Shown: positions 44,277-53,804, counted from the first letter of the stretch. The stretch is 64,000 bases of DNA from JAWPMV01 sp038527215 (GCA_038527215.1 JBCBGC010000004.1:1-64000); one strand, 5' to 3'. Translations and numbers: made by a program. Notes: generated from the sequence alone by a model not told the origin.

Positions 44277-44440
44277 AGATAATAGGTTAGGTAGAGGTGT
44301 AAAGCTAGCATTTTTTGTCAAATACTCATCTTTTGCGAATTTCGTAGAGACAAATTTTTCTCCTCCTTAGAAACCTCCCAGGAATAGTTTTTGAAAGCTT
44401 CATGGATGTCGTATACTCATGGTCCATGATGTAGCATTGT

Positions 44441-47400
44441 ATGTGTATGGTCAATAGAACGTGGTTTGCCAGGGGCTGGAAAATAGCCGGGTGTTTGATC
44501 TGGGGAGGATGGTTAATAGGGGCGCTTCCCCTGCTGGCGCAGTCCCCCACCAGTGTGAATGTCAAGCTCCGACCTTCAGCTGCTGCCCTGGAGCAGCAAT
44601 TAAAGGGAATCGCCAACCGGCCTTCCGGGCAACTAGATACCCAAGGCCGCCCCCCTCTCTTACAAGATATTCTTCAGGTGAGACCGCTGCGAAAATCGGG
44701 CCTGGCGCAAGCCGGTCCTGGCTCTCCCCTGGACCAGTGGTATACCCTGGACTTGAAGAACGGTACCCAGGCGAGCAGCCTGATCAACCAACTGAGAAAT
44801 GATCCGGGTATCGAAGCCGTAGAACCCGTCCGCACCTACCAGTTGGATGGCTTGACACAGCAAACCTACACCCCCAACGACGATTCATTAAGCAGTCAGT
44901 GGTATCTGCCCTTTATCAAGGCCTATGATGCCTGGGATATCAGTCGCGGCAAAGCCACGGTCAAAATAGGGGTCATTGATACCGGGCTGGATTACGATCA
45001 TCCGGAATTTGCGGGGCAGTTGATGGTGTTTGCGGCGGAAGACCGCAACGGTAACGGTAGCTTTGAGCCCTGGGATGTGAACGAAACCCGCAACGGCGTC
45101 AGCGGAGACCAGGATGGCATAGACAATGACGGCAACGGCTATATCGACGATGTCATCGGTTATGATTTTACCGATCAGCAGCGTACGCCTACTTTCGGTG
45201 ACTATGTCTTTCCCGATCCTGATCCGCGGGATGACAATGCCCACGGCACCATCGTTTCCGGGGTGATCTCGGCCCGTATAGATAACCAAATCGGAACCGC
45301 AGGTCTGGCACCCAATTGTAAGCTGATGGTCATTCGGGCTTTTAGCTCCAGTGGAGCTGGAGAGGACGATGACATTGCCCGGGCCATTGTCTACGCCGTG
45401 GACAACGGGGTAGACGTGTTGAACTTTAGCTTTGGGGATATTTATCCCTCTCTGATGATGCATGAGGCAGTCAAATATGCCTACGCCCGTGGCGTCATCA
45501 TGATCGCCTCCGCGGGTAATGGCAAAGGAGACCAACTGCATTATCCTTCTGGCTTTAGTGAGGTGATGTCAATTGTAGCTTCCTCCGCGGATTTGAGCAC
45601 CGAAGAGGAGTTTCGGTGGCCGGTCAGTAGCTTTGGGCTCAGTACCGATTTATCTGCACCAGGAGTTAGTATTCTCACGCCGACCCTGCTGGATACCTTG
45701 AGTGATGGCACCATTCAGGCCTACACCCGCTCTTCCGGGACCAGCCTGGCCGCTCCGATGGTCAGCGCAGCGGCGGCTTTGTTGCTTTCCGAAAAGGGAC
45801 CGCTTACCCCTCAGCAAATCCGGGGCATTCTCACTACTACGGCAGATGATCTTTCCCGGACGGGTTGGGATCACTTCACAGGAGCCGGTCGGCTCAATCT
45901 CTTGCGGGCTTTGCAAGCCGTAGGTACGGCCCGGGTAGAAATACAAGTTCCTGAAACGGACCGAGGCAGTGCCGCTGATTCTATCCCTATCGTGGCCACA
46001 GTACTCGACCCTGAACTCCGACAATATAGCCTGGAATACCAGCTTGGCATAGAAGGGTCCGGAGATTGGATTCCCATTCTGGAAAACCAAGCCTATCAAG
46101 TAGTGGATGACACCCTGGCCTGGTGGGATCTTCGCAACCTGCCAGAAGGAGACTATACCCTGCGCTTGCGGGTGGATCGCTCCAATGGTTTTACGCTGGA
46201 AGATCGGATCCGCTTTGTGCGGGATACCACGCCCCCGGAGGTGACCATCACCCGGGCGAGTATGGCCTGGGACAACCAGGCTCGAAAAGCCCTGATCATC
46301 TTCCGGTCCGATGACCAGGCTTTACAAACGCTTTACTTCCGTCGCCAAGGCAGAGCGTTCTGGCAAAAAGAACCTTTTGACCGAACCACCCGCAACGGTG
46401 ATTTTTTACTCGACAACCAACAACTCAGTCCCGGAACCTGGGAAATGAAGGTGGTATCGGAGAATATGGCCGGTCTGGTAGGCGAGTCTCCCATTCAAAC
46501 CTTGACCTACGAACCTTTTTTCATCAACCTCGCTGGTTTTGAAGAAATGCCTTATAAAGCCCCTATGGGCCGCCTTTTAGAAAAAAGCATGGACCTGGAC
46601 GGCGATGGCTTGCAGGAAATCGCCCTGAGTGAGTTTGATAACCAGCTGGGCTTTGGGCCACTCCGCTTTTATGAATTCCGCCCCGGAGGTTTTGTCAAGG
46701 TGGATTCGGTGCCGATTAGTTCGGTGATGATCCCGAAAGACCTGCAGGATTCGGATGGGGATGGCTTGCAGGAGTTGCTTTGCTCCGTCAATGATTCCAT
46801 GTACCTGGTAGAGCAGGCCACTCCCACTGCCTATCCTTCCGAAATCATGTGGCGAAATGAAGGAAATGGGCTCTATGCTGCCAATTTTGGGGATACCGAC
46901 GCGGATGGACAGTTGGAAATTCTGGTGAGAGACACCAAGGATTTTTATGTCTTTGATGGCTCCAACGGAAATTTCGCCTCTACTGCGCTGTTGGAAAACG
47001 TCAGCCCCAATGCGGTAGGTCCAGGCCTGACCCGGGCTTTGGTAGAAGATTTTGATGGAGACGGGAAACCGGAAATCATTTTCGGGGATAATGATGCGGA
47101 TGTGCAGCTGTACGAGTACACGGCAGGTAGTCAATATGCCCTGGGCCTTTCCGATACCAGCACCCTGGCCACGGAAAATGCGGAGGTCTATCTGGCCTCC
47201 GGAGATTTTGACGGAGACGGCAGGGCTGAGTTTTTTATTGCAATTCATACCTCTAACCTCTCTAATGCGGATGAGGAATACGATACGCCCCGCTGGATTC
47301 TGCGGATTTTTAAAGGCATGGCCAATGATCAATGGGAAGTGGTCTGGGAAGACGTCCTGTACGACATTGATTCTAAGTCCTACAATGCGGTTACGGTCGG

Positions 47401-48781
47401 CAACCTGGACCAGGATGCGCAGGAGGAAATTGTCTTTACGACTTTTCCCCGCACCTATATCTTCAAATGGGACGGCACGACTTACCGTCCTATCTGGTTT
47501 CACTTTGGTGACCTGGCCACCCATCATGTAATCGGGGACTTCAACGGAAATGGCATTGCGGAAGTCGGCATTGGCCGGGGAGACTCTACGGTATTTTTCG
47601 AGCAAAACTTCCTGTATACCGGACCTGCTCCTATTACCAGTCTGCAAGGCAAAGTATTGGGGGCTTCCTCTACCCGGCTCGATTGGCAGCCGAGTCCTGG
47701 CGCCGTGGGCTATCAGGTTTGGCGGGTACCTAACTATCCACTTAACACCCAAGCGGCGGTTTTTGGCCCGATTACGCAAAATACTTTTACTGATACCGAC
47801 TTAACCGAAGACATTCCCATCCTTTATCTGGTGCGGAGTCTGGGCAGCAATGATACCAGTGGGTTCGGTACGGCGGTATTTTTGCGGCCGCATGCCCGGC
47901 CCAAAATCGACAGCGTGGAGGTAGTCGGGCCTAGCCAGCTGGCGGTATATTTTTCCGAGCCAGTGGTGGATCGGCAATCGGACAAAAGTCGGATTAGCCT
48001 CAATGGCGATATTCAGCCGGTGGCCATCATCGGACCGGGGGACCGGGGACAGCATCTGATCCTCAGTTTTACCCAAAACTTCCGGACCGGCCTTAATCAG
48101 TTACGGATAGATACCACTTTTCAGGATGCGGATGGGGCTTGCCTGGACCCGGCCTATCAACAAATAAGTTTCACCTATGATCCCAGCGAGGACGACCAGC
48201 TGTTCCTGACCAGTTGGGAAATCCTGGGCCCGAAGGAGGCTAAATTGGTCTTTAATTATCCGCTGGATGAAAGTACGGCCCTGGATACAGCCCATTACGA
48301 ACTCAGTCCTATGGGCTCGGTGGCGGCGGTGGACTGGGCTTCTGATGATATGGATGCCGTCAAAGTTACCCTGGGTGGTAAGGTCCTCTTAGGGGCCTTG
48401 GGTTATCCCTTGTCCGTAACGGTTACGGACGTCTGCGCCATTCAGGGGACCTGCATCGGGACCGAAGGCAATACGGCGACTTTTTCTGCCCATAAAGACG
48501 ATCTATCTGAGGTGTATGCCTATCCCAATCCGGTCAGAAAGCATGCCTTGTTCGACGGAATGCGTTTTGCCAATCTTACCCAAACAGCTACCATAGAAGT
48601 CATGACGGTTACCGGTCGCTTTGTGAATCGCTTGCAGGAAACCGATGGGGACGGAGGCTATGAGTGGAACCTCCAGGATCAGCGCGGAAGCCGGATCAAA
48701 CCCGGGGTATACATTTATCGCGTCTTTACCGATGATCCTAACATTGAAGAATTTATAGGCAAATTTAGTCTGGTGGAATAG
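44441..48781 (+). CDS. large secreted subtilisin-like protease with FG-GAP-like repeats and T9SS sorting domain
   Basis: 1446 aa. Signal peptide, a propeptide-like region (about 35-145), then an S8 domain with Asp180 (GVIDTGLDYDHPEF), His268 (NAHGTIVSGV) and Ser435 (SSGTSLAAPMV). After Ig-like segments come several FG-GAP/VCBS-type repeats (DLDGDGLQEIALSE, DSDGDGLQELL, DFDGDGKPEIIFGD, DFDGDGRAEFFIA, DFNGNGIAEVGIG), expected to form a calcium-binding propeller. A fibronectin-like part and a T9SS domain (YAYPNPVRKH) end it. Surface-bound or released protease. ATG 44447 is an alternative start. Confidence 0.92.
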   Translation: MCMVNRTWFARGWKIAGCLIWGGWLIGALPLLAQSPTSVNVKLRPSAAALEQQLKGIANRPSGQLDTQGRPPLLQDILQVRPLRKSGLAQAGPGSPLDQWYTLDLKNGTQASSLINQLRNDPGIEAVEPVRTYQLDGLTQQTYTPNDDSLSSQWYLPFIKAYDAWDISRGKATVKIGVIDTGLDYDHPEFAGQLMVFAAEDRNGNGSFEPWDVNETRNGVSGDQDGIDNDGNGYIDDVIGYDFTDQQRTPTFGDYVFPDPDPRDDNAHGTIVSGVISARIDNQIGTAGLAPNCKLMVIRAFSSSGAGEDDDIARAIVYAVDNGVDVLNFSFGDIYPSLMMHEAVKYAYARGVIMIASAGNGKGDQLHYPSGFSEVMSIVASSADLSTEEEFRWPVSSFGLSTDLSAPGVSILTPTLLDTLSDGTIQAYTRSSGTSLAAPMVSAAAALLLSEKGPLTPQQIRGILTTTADDLSRTGWDHFTGAGRLNLLRALQAVGTARVEIQVPETDRGSAADSIPIVATVLDPELRQYSLEYQLGIEGSGDWIPILENQAYQVVDDTLAWWDLRNLPEGDYTLRLRVDRSNGFTLEDRIRFVRDTTPPEVTITRASMAWDNQARKALIIFRSDDQALQTLYFRRQGRAFWQKEPFDRTTRNGDFLLDNQQLSPGTWEMKVVSENMAGLVGESPIQTLTYEPFFINLAGFEEMPYKAPMGRLLEKSMDLDGDGLQEIALSEFDNQLGFGPLRFYEFRPGGFVKVDSVPISSVMIPKDLQDSDGDGLQELLCSVNDSMYLVEQATPTAYPSEIMWRNEGNGLYAANFGDTDADGQLEILVRDTKDFYVFDGSNGNFASTALLENVSPNAVGPGLTRALVEDFDGDGKPEIIFGDNDADVQLYEYTAGSQYALGLSDTSTLATENAEVYLASGDFDGDGRAEFFIAIHTSNLSNADEEYDTPRWILRIFKGMANDQWEVVWEDVLYDIDSKSYNAVTVGNLDQDAQEEIVFTTFPRTYIFKWDGTTYRPIWFHFGDLATHHVIGDFNGNGIAEVGIGRGDSTVFFEQNFLYTGPAPITSLQGKVLGASSTRLDWQPSPGAVGYQVWRVPNYPLNTQAAVFGPITQNTFTDTDLTEDIPILYLVRSLGSNDTSGFGTAVFLRPHARPKIDSVEVVGPSQLAVYFSEPVVDRQSDKSRISLNGDIQPVAIIGPGDRGQHLILSFTQNFRTGLNQLRIDTTFQDADGACLDPAYQQISFTYDPSEDDQLFLTSWEILGPKEAKLVFNYPLDESTALDTAHYELSPMGSVAAVDWASDDMDAVKVTLGGKVLLGALGYPLSVTVTDVCAIQGTCIGTEGNTATFSAHKDDLSEVYAYPNPVRKHALFDGMRFANLTQTATIEVMTVTGRFVNRLQETDGDGGYEWNLQDQRGSRIKPGVYIYRVFTDDPNIEEFIGKFSLVE

Positions 48782-48818
48782 ACAGCCTGCGTGATCCATC
48801 AGATTTTGGCAAAAAAAA

Positions 48819-48851
48819 GCCCTGGATCGATTTGATCCAGGGCGCATATTT
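48819..48851 (-). terminator. intrinsic terminator of mdh
   Basis: On the minus strand GCCCTGGATC pairs with GATCCAGGGC around a 5-nt loop, followed by eight T's (48811-48818). Confidence 0.9.
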
Positions 48852-48870
48852 TTACAAAAAGTGTTACGAA

Positions 48871-49800
48871 TTACATATTTTCTAACACCTTGACTACCGA
48901 GCGAACCGCTTCTTCAGATCCTTTGAGCAGGGCCATCTCATCATCATTCAAATCAAGTTCGATGATCTTTTCAATGCCATTGCGTCCCAGGATGACAGGA
49001 ACGCCTAAGTAGAGATCATTGATGCCATACTCACCGGTCAGGTAAGAGCAGACAGGGAAGATGCGACGAGAGTCCTTCATGATGGCTTCTACCATTTGGG
49101 CTGCTGCTGCTCCCGGGGCGTACCATCCGGAAGTACCCAGCAGTTTCACGATTTCCCCACCGCCTTTTTTGGTCCGCTCTACGATCTGGTCGATGCGCTC
49201 AGCAGATACCAGTTCAGTAACAGGAATTCCCGCAACCGTGGTATAGCGTGGCAGCGGCACCATGGTGTCGCCGTGTCCTCCCATCAGGACCGCCTGAATA
49301 TCTTTAGGAGATACATTCAGTTCGAGGGCCAGGAAAGAGCGGTAGCGGGCAGTATCCAGTACCCCAGCCATGCCCATAACCCTGTGAGAAGGGAAATTAG
49401 CCGTCAGGTAGGCCTGATAAGTCATGACATCGAGGGGGTTAGAAACCACGATGATGATACAATCAGGAGAGTTGGCGATTACTTGTTCTGTAACCGATTT
49501 GACGATTTTTGCGTTAGTAGCAATCAGGTCATCGCGGCTCATCCCAGGACGACGAGGAATCCCGGAGGTAATCACTACCACATCAGAACCAGCGGTCTTG
49601 GTGTAATCATTGGTAGACCCAGTGATGCGGGTATCGAAATAGTTGACCGGGGAGGTTTCCCACTGATCGAGGGCTTTCCCCTCAGCAAAATTTTCTTTGA
49701 TATCGAGCAGTACCACTTCGTTGCACACTTCGGCACGTGCGACACATTCTGCTACGGTGGCCCCGACATTTCCGGCTCCCACTACAGTAACTTTTGACAT
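48871..49800 (-). CDS. mdh: malate dehydrogenase
   Basis: 309-aa NAD-dependent malate dehydrogenase of the lactate-dehydrogenase-like type. It has Rossmann motif VGAGNVGA (7-14) with acidic LLDIKE ending the second strand. The substrate-side Arg in GIPRRPGMSRDDL fits malate rather than lactate. SNPLDVMTY, LDTARYRSF and catalytic GGHGDTMVPLPRYT are present. It interconverts malate and oxaloacetate in the TCA cycle. A candidate promoter (TTGG-19 nt-TAATTTCG) lies around 49858-49890 on the minus strand. Confidence 0.96.
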   Translation of the reverse strand: MSKVTVVGAGNVGATVAECVARAEVCNEVVLLDIKENFAEGKALDQWETSPVNYFDTRITGSTNDYTKTAGSDVVVITSGIPRRPGMSRDDLIATNAKIVKSVTEQVIANSPDCIIIVVSNPLDVMTYQAYLTANFPSHRVMGMAGVLDTARYRSFLALELNVSPKDIQAVLMGGHGDTMVPLPRYTTVAGIPVTELVSAERIDQIVERTKKGGGEIVKLLGTSGWYAPGAAAAQMVEAIMKDSRRIFPVCSYLTGEYGINDLYLGVPVILGRNGIEKIIELDLNDDEMALLKGSEEAVRSVVKVLENM

Positions 49801-50168
49801 GGATATAGGCGATTTAGTATTGAGTAAAAGAGGAAAAATAGTCCTTCGTTATGGATGGCGAAATTAACAGTCCCCTTTACCAAATCCAACCGGGGAAGGT
49901 CCCTTTTTACCGTAGGCCGAAAGCTGTCATTTGGAAAAGTGATTTTTTGAGAGAAATCTTACTTGGCAAAAGAGGCCCGGAAGCCTAAATGACTGAGATA
50001 AAGGCATGAAACTTGTAAGGTATAAGCTGAAAACCGTAGCATAAGTATACTTTTTCGCATGTAGAGAGAATATTTTACCTCTCTACTCGTTCATTAAAAC
50101 GTCCCTTATGCTGATTTGCGGGGATGATTCCTTAGATTTAAATGAATGACAATCGCAAACTTGATACA
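49801..50168. other. intergenic stretch between divergent mdh and SPOR genes
   Basis: About 370 bp. On the minus strand TTGG, 19 nt, TAATTTCG (about 49858-49890) resembles the mdh promoter. A hairpin GTAGAGAG / CTCTCTAC lies at 50061-50086 on the side of the SPOR gene; it has no T-run and so is not an obvious terminator. No open frame of coding quality. Confidence 0.45.
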
Positions 50169-50822
50169 ATGAGGCATACACGCGGTATCTTCGTCCTCCT
50201 ACTTGCCATCGGGCTGTTGCCAGCTACTATGAGCGCCCAGATTTCTAAAGAAGAAAAGAAATTCTGGAAGGACAAGGCGAAGATGTACACCAAAAATCCC
50301 GTCGCTTTGAAAGCGGAATTTGAGAACTACCAGGAGCAGATCAAAGATCTGAAACTGCGTAACAAAACCCTTCAGGGAAAAGTCTCAAATGTTCAAAACT
50401 CTGATGTCGTAGACTCTCTCCGTTGGGCATTGATCCAGATGGAAGGGGAGTTGCAGGCAGCCCGCACCCAGATTGAAAAATTGCGGGAGGTAGCCAAAAC
50501 CCAAAATGTGGTACTCCAGGAAGGTATTAAAACTGGTCTGGTTTATCGGGTACAAATCGGGGCCTATGTATTTCACGAAATGCAAGGGGCACCAGCCAGC
50601 GATCAGCAGGACTTTGTAGCCGAAAGAGCCGATGGTTTTAACAAATACCTGATCGGACAATTCCGTACCTACCAGGAGTGTGAAGACTTCCGGAACGGAC
50701 TCCGCAAAATGGGTATCGCTGATGCGTGGATCGTACCTTATATTGACGGGGTACGGGTTACCATCGACGAAGCCAATCGCTACCGCCAGAATGAAGGTAG
50801 AACTACCTTTCTGAACGACTAA
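50169..50822 (+). CDS. exported coiled-coil protein with SPOR-like domain
   Basis: 217 aa from ATG 50169, where a signal peptide begins (RHTRGIFVLLLAIGLLPATMSAQ); ATG 50142 would add nine residues. A coiled coil (about 45-125; EEKKFWKDKAKMY…QAARTQIEKLREV) is followed by a SPOR-type region YRVQIGAYVFHE…KYLIGQFRTYQECEDFRNGLRKMGIADAWIVPYIDG. Proteins of this shape in Bacteroidota are sometimes named Ezrin/radixin/moesin family because of the coiled coil. SPOR domains bind denuded peptidoglycan at division sites, which suggests a cell-envelope role. Confidence 0.78.
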   Translation: MRHTRGIFVLLLAIGLLPATMSAQISKEEKKFWKDKAKMYTKNPVALKAEFENYQEQIKDLKLRNKTLQGKVSNVQNSDVVDSLRWALIQMEGELQAARTQIEKLREVAKTQNVVLQEGIKTGLVYRVQIGAYVFHEMQGAPASDQQDFVAERADGFNKYLIGQFRTYQECEDFRNGLRKMGIADAWIVPYIDGVRVTIDEANRYRQNEGRTTFLND

Positions 50823-50842
50823 AAGCGATCGAATCAAAAATC

Positions 50843-50880
50843 AAGCTGCTGCCTTCCTCGTGAAGGTGGCAGCTTTTTTT
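50843..50880 (+). terminator. intrinsic terminator
   Basis: Stem AAGCTGC-GCCTTC / GAAGG-GGCAGCTT with an CTCGT loop followed by seven T's, 20 bp past the stop of the SPOR gene. Confidence 0.9.
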
Positions 50881-51044
50881 GTTCGAAGTTTTGAAACTAC
50901 GCTCAGGAAGGCGCAAAGGGTGTGGTAGGCTTTTTTTAGGGTAAGTATTTGATTTTTAGTGTATTGTGGCTAGGGGATAATAAAGAAAAGCAGGCATTGT
51001 CATCTGGAGAATATTTGCTAAATTCAAGATAGGAAATCGAAGAC

Positions 51045-51704
51045 ATGGCTTTTATCGCACTTTGTAGCCAAATCCCAGACGTGAAAATCGGCGCCTGGAA
51101 GATTGAGGAGGATGAGCTCTATTTTCTGGAGCGGGTTAAGTTGTATGAAAATGAATGGAAGCGTCTAGCCAATATTCAGCACCCGCAAAAAAGATTAGAA
51201 TGGCTCTCTAGCCGCCTTTGCCTAAAGGAATTACTCAAAATTTCTAACCAGGTAAGGGTGGAATCCCTGAACGCCTCCTCTGGCAAGCCTTATCTGTCGA
51301 CCCTTTCCCACCGGATTTCTTATACCCATTCCAACAAATATTCTGCGGCCATCGCTTCTCTGGACTATGAAGTAGGGGTAGATATTGAATATCGGCACCG
51401 AAAAAGAAACCAACGCACCCGCTATTTATTTATGAATGAGGCGGAAATGAAGCGTTTTGAGGAGAAACCCTCCATGGAACACTTTCTGATGGTTTGGAGT
51501 GCGAAAGAAACCCTGTATAAAATCCATGGAGAGGGCACTTCCTTCAAGGAAGATCTGCATATCCACATGGATAAATTTCCCCTCGAACCGAACGGAATCC
51601 TCCCCGCTACCGTAAAAACAGACGATTGGACCAAAGATTATGAAATCCATTACGTCCTACATACTGATTTCATCCTTACTTATACCGCTGCTAAGTTGTA
51701 CTAG
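51045..51704 (+). CDS. 4'-phosphopantetheinyl transferase
   Basis: 219-aa Sfp/AcpT-type enzyme that loads the phosphopantetheine arm of CoA onto carrier proteins. Metal- and CoA-binding motifs GVDIEY (Asp113, Glu115) and WSAKETLYK (Trp151, Lys154, Glu155, Lys159) are intact. No polyketide or peptide synthetase genes are near, so the target may be the fatty-acid acyl carrier protein. Its last 65 nt overlap the next gene in another frame. Confidence 0.9.
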   Translation: MAFIALCSQIPDVKIGAWKIEEDELYFLERVKLYENEWKRLANIQHPQKRLEWLSSRLCLKELLKISNQVRVESLNASSGKPYLSTLSHRISYTHSNKYSAAIASLDYEVGVDIEYRHRKRNQRTRYLFMNEAEMKRFEEKPSMEHFLMVWSAKETLYKIHGEGTSFKEDLHIHMDKFPLEPNGILPATVKTDDWTKDYEIHYVLHTDFILTYTAAKLY

Positions 51705-52149
51705 CAGGGAGAATCAGCCTTTCCAACTAAGCTTATTGTCAGAAACGGATGTCAAAGAGGTGATTGCCACCCAGGAAACCGATTATGTGGTGGTTTGCTT
51801 TTATACCTCATCCTGCAAGGGCTGTGCTAAGGAAGTTCAGGAGTTGACCAGTCCCGGTTTGGCCATGCATACAGAGGCAAAACTGCTGTTGGTTTCCCTG
51901 GATTCTGGCGCGGATCTGGAGCAAAAAGTCCGTACATTCTGGCAGGATCAGCCCTATCCTGGCCCATTTTACCATCTTCCCCAACAAGAATGGATGACCT
52001 TTTTGCAAAAAGAACATCCCAATTTGGAAGGGGAAATCCCGCTGAGTTTGATATATACTAAGGAGGGACGTCTGGTAGAGGCCGTAAGCTTTACCGATCC
52101 CCACGAAATAGAGATGATTATTCATCAAGATCAAAGTTTTAGACAATAG
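51640..52149 (+). CDS. thioredoxin-fold lipoprotein
   Basis: 169 aa. Signal SYILISSLLIPLLSC (lipidated Cys20), then a thioredoxin-like domain with VVVCFYTSSCKGCAKE giving CxxC (Cys59, Cys62). A disulfide reductase or oxidase of the periplasm, membrane-anchored. The whole signal peptide is encoded inside the 3' end of the phosphopantetheinyl transferase gene (65-nt overlap, different frame), and no other Met precedes the fold, so the overlap seems real. An exported thioredoxin-like protein follows 21 bp after. Confidence 0.8.
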   Translation: MKSITSYILISSLLIPLLSCTSRENQPFQLSLLSETDVKEVIATQETDYVVVCFYTSSCKGCAKEVQELTSPGLAMHTEAKLLLVSLDSGADLEQKVRTFWQDQPYPGPFYHLPQQEWMTFLQKEHPNLEGEIPLSLIYTKEGRLVEAVSFTDPHEIEMIIHQDQSFRQ

Positions 52150-52206
52150 CGGTTATTTTCTGATCGCTGTATGTTCACAAGACCCTCTGGGGTCAAAACC
52201 CTGAAG

Positions 52207-52806
52207 ATGATGACCAAATTTGCAGTACATGCTATGCTCAGTGTCGGTTTGGGCCTTTTATTAGCCTTGCCTACTGCCATGGCGCAAAAATCCCTGGAAA
52301 TCACCGATTTTTCCTTGCCCGATGGGGAGGAAAACGAAATCAAGCTGTCTGCCTACAAAGAGCAGCAGGCAGTAGTGGTAGTATTCATGAGCTCTCATTG
52401 CTCCTGGGCTACCAAGTATGCAGACCGCCTCGGCGAGTTATTTGAGCAGTACAAAGACCAAAAGGTGACCATTCTGGCCATCAATAGTAATGATGCTTCG
52501 CTCAATGAACTTGACGCAGGCAAGGTGATGAGAACCGTAACGGTATTTCCGTTTCCTTATCTCAAGGACGAGCAGCAGGAAGTGGCCAAGCAATTCAAGG
52601 CTACCAAAAACCCCGAAGCCTATGTCCTGATTCCTAAGGGAGGGAAATTCTCCGTTGTATATCAAGGCAAGATTGATGACAATCCCCTTGATGCGAAAAT
52701 GGTGAGACATAATTACCTGACCGACGCCATCGATGCCGTCCTGGCTGGCAAAAAGCCTGAAGTGGCTTCTTCCCCTGCCAGTGGGTGTAACATCAAGTGG
52801 CGCTAA
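52207..52806 (+). CDS. exported thioredoxin/peroxiredoxin-like protein
   Basis: 199 aa from ATG 52207 with a cleavable signal (AMLSVGLGLLLALPTAMAQ). The fold LEITDFSLPDGEENEIKLSAY…VVVVFMSSHCSWATKYADRL has a single peroxidatic-like Cys (CSWA; the second Cys of a CxxC is Ala). KATKNPEAYVL holds the cis-Pro. This matches the redoxin/thiol peroxidase-like group found in Bacteroidota. A Cys near the C-terminus (SGCNIKWR) may be the resolving residue. It lies just after a CxxC lipoprotein, which could reduce it. Confidence 0.8.
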   Translation: MMTKFAVHAMLSVGLGLLLALPTAMAQKSLEITDFSLPDGEENEIKLSAYKEQQAVVVVFMSSHCSWATKYADRLGELFEQYKDQKVTILAINSNDASLNELDAGKVMRTVTVFPFPYLKDEQQEVAKQFKATKNPEAYVLIPKGGKFSVVYQGKIDDNPLDAKMVRHNYLTDAIDAVLAGKKPEVASSPASGCNIKWR

Positions 52807-52849
52807 CATGAGATTCATATAGGAAGCCCTCCCCACGGGCTTACCCATC

Positions 52850-52884
52850 CCCGGCCTGGAAGCCTTTTCCTGGCCGGGTTTTTT
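52850..52884 (+). terminator. intrinsic terminator
   Basis: CCCGGCC-t-GGAA / TTCC-t-GGCCGGG, followed by TTTTTTAT, about 45 bp past the stop codon at 52806. Confidence 0.85.
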
Positions 52885-52898
52885 ATAGGGAATTTGGA

Positions 52899-52906
52899 TA
52901 TATTTG
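52899..52906 (+). promoter_or_regulatory. Bacteroidota -7 element (TATATTTG)
   Basis: A perfect match to TAnnTTTG, 30 bp upstream of the ATG at 52936. It sits just after the preceding terminator and excludes the upstream frame start at 52894. Confidence 0.55.
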
Positions 52907-52935
52907 CTCGAGCAATTCACCCAAATTTCCGAAAA

Positions 52936-53763
52936 ATGAAACTACACACTAGCTGGACACTCCTCCTCTTCGCCTGCCTGGCCTGGTCCTGCGGATCAGA
53001 AAGTCAAACCACCGAGGCTGGAGAAGCTGAAGCTGGCCCTGAAACCGCTGCTGAAGCACCAGCAGAAACTATCTCCGTTACGCCTTTGGAAGGTTCTCCG
53101 GCTTTTGCAGAGGCTTCTATAGGCCTGGGCAGTCATACTGCCAATGAGGACGGAACCTATACTTTTAATTTTGACGTAGAAGGCTACGAACTGGGCGCAC
53201 AGACCGAACCCAAGCCCGGACCTTTGGCGAACTCCGGTAAAGGACAGCATATTCACCTAATCGTAGACAATGGGCCTTATAGCGCACACTACGAGCCTAC
53301 CGTTAGTACGGATAAGCTGCAGGAACCTGGCAATCATGTGGTCCTGGCCTTTTTGTCCCGCTCTTATCATGAGTCTGTAAAAAATGTAGAAGGAGATAAG
53401 ACTTCCTTTTTCCTCAGCCAGTACCAAACCGGCGAAGGAGAAGTAGAACAAGCCGATTTTACAGCCCCTCACATGTTCTACAGCCGCCCTAAAGGTACCT
53501 ATAAAGGAGAAGATACCAAAAAGCTCCTCCTGGACTTTTTCCTCCTGAATACAGAGCTGTCAGAATCCGGCAATAAAATCAGAGCGACCATTAATGGACA
53601 GGAGTTCCTCCTGACCGAGTGGCGGCCTTATGTGATCGAAGGACTTAATCTGGGCACCGTTACCATCAAACTGGAACTCATGGATGGCGCGGGACAGCCT
53701 ATACCAGGCCCCTTCAACACCGTTACCCGTGAAGTAACGCTGGCGCCTGCCGACGCAGAATAA
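52936..53763 (+). CDS. lipoprotein of a Bacteroidota family (sometimes called phosphopeptide-binding)
   Basis: 275 aa. Lipobox LAWSC (Cys19) followed by an acidic Ala/Glu-rich linker (about 23-47). The body has two beta-rich halves: GKGQHIHLIVDNGPYSAHYEPT, then LLLDFFLLNTELSESGNKIRATINGQEFLLTEWRPYVIEGL. I recall relatives annotated as phosphopeptide-binding protein, without evidence I know of. The clustered His and Tyr in the first half might bind a metal. Single gene with its own promoter and terminator. Confidence 0.7.
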   Translation: MKLHTSWTLLLFACLAWSCGSESQTTEAGEAEAGPETAAEAPAETISVTPLEGSPAFAEASIGLGSHTANEDGTYTFNFDVEGYELGAQTEPKPGPLANSGKGQHIHLIVDNGPYSAHYEPTVSTDKLQEPGNHVVLAFLSRSYHESVKNVEGDKTSFFLSQYQTGEGEVEQADFTAPHMFYSRPKGTYKGEDTKKLLLDFFLLNTELSESGNKIRATINGQEFLLTEWRPYVIEGLNLGTVTIKLELMDGAGQPIPGPFNTVTREVTLAPADAE

Positions 53764-53770
53764 AGCATGC

Positions 53771-53798
53771 GGGCTGGGGGCATCCTCAGCCCTTTTTT
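53771..53798 (+). terminator. intrinsic terminator
   Basis: GGGCTG-GGG / CCT-CAGCCC stem followed by six T's. It lies 8 bp past the stop codon at 53763 and directly before the pyrD start. Confidence 0.85.
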
Positions 53799-53804
53799 GA
53801 ATCA

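Noticed and set aside
46577..47779. 400-codon open frame on the minus strand
   Set aside because: It lies wholly antisense to the subtilisin gene in the FG-GAP-like repeats, where codon bias keeps the opposite frame open; the product is basic and shows no domain.
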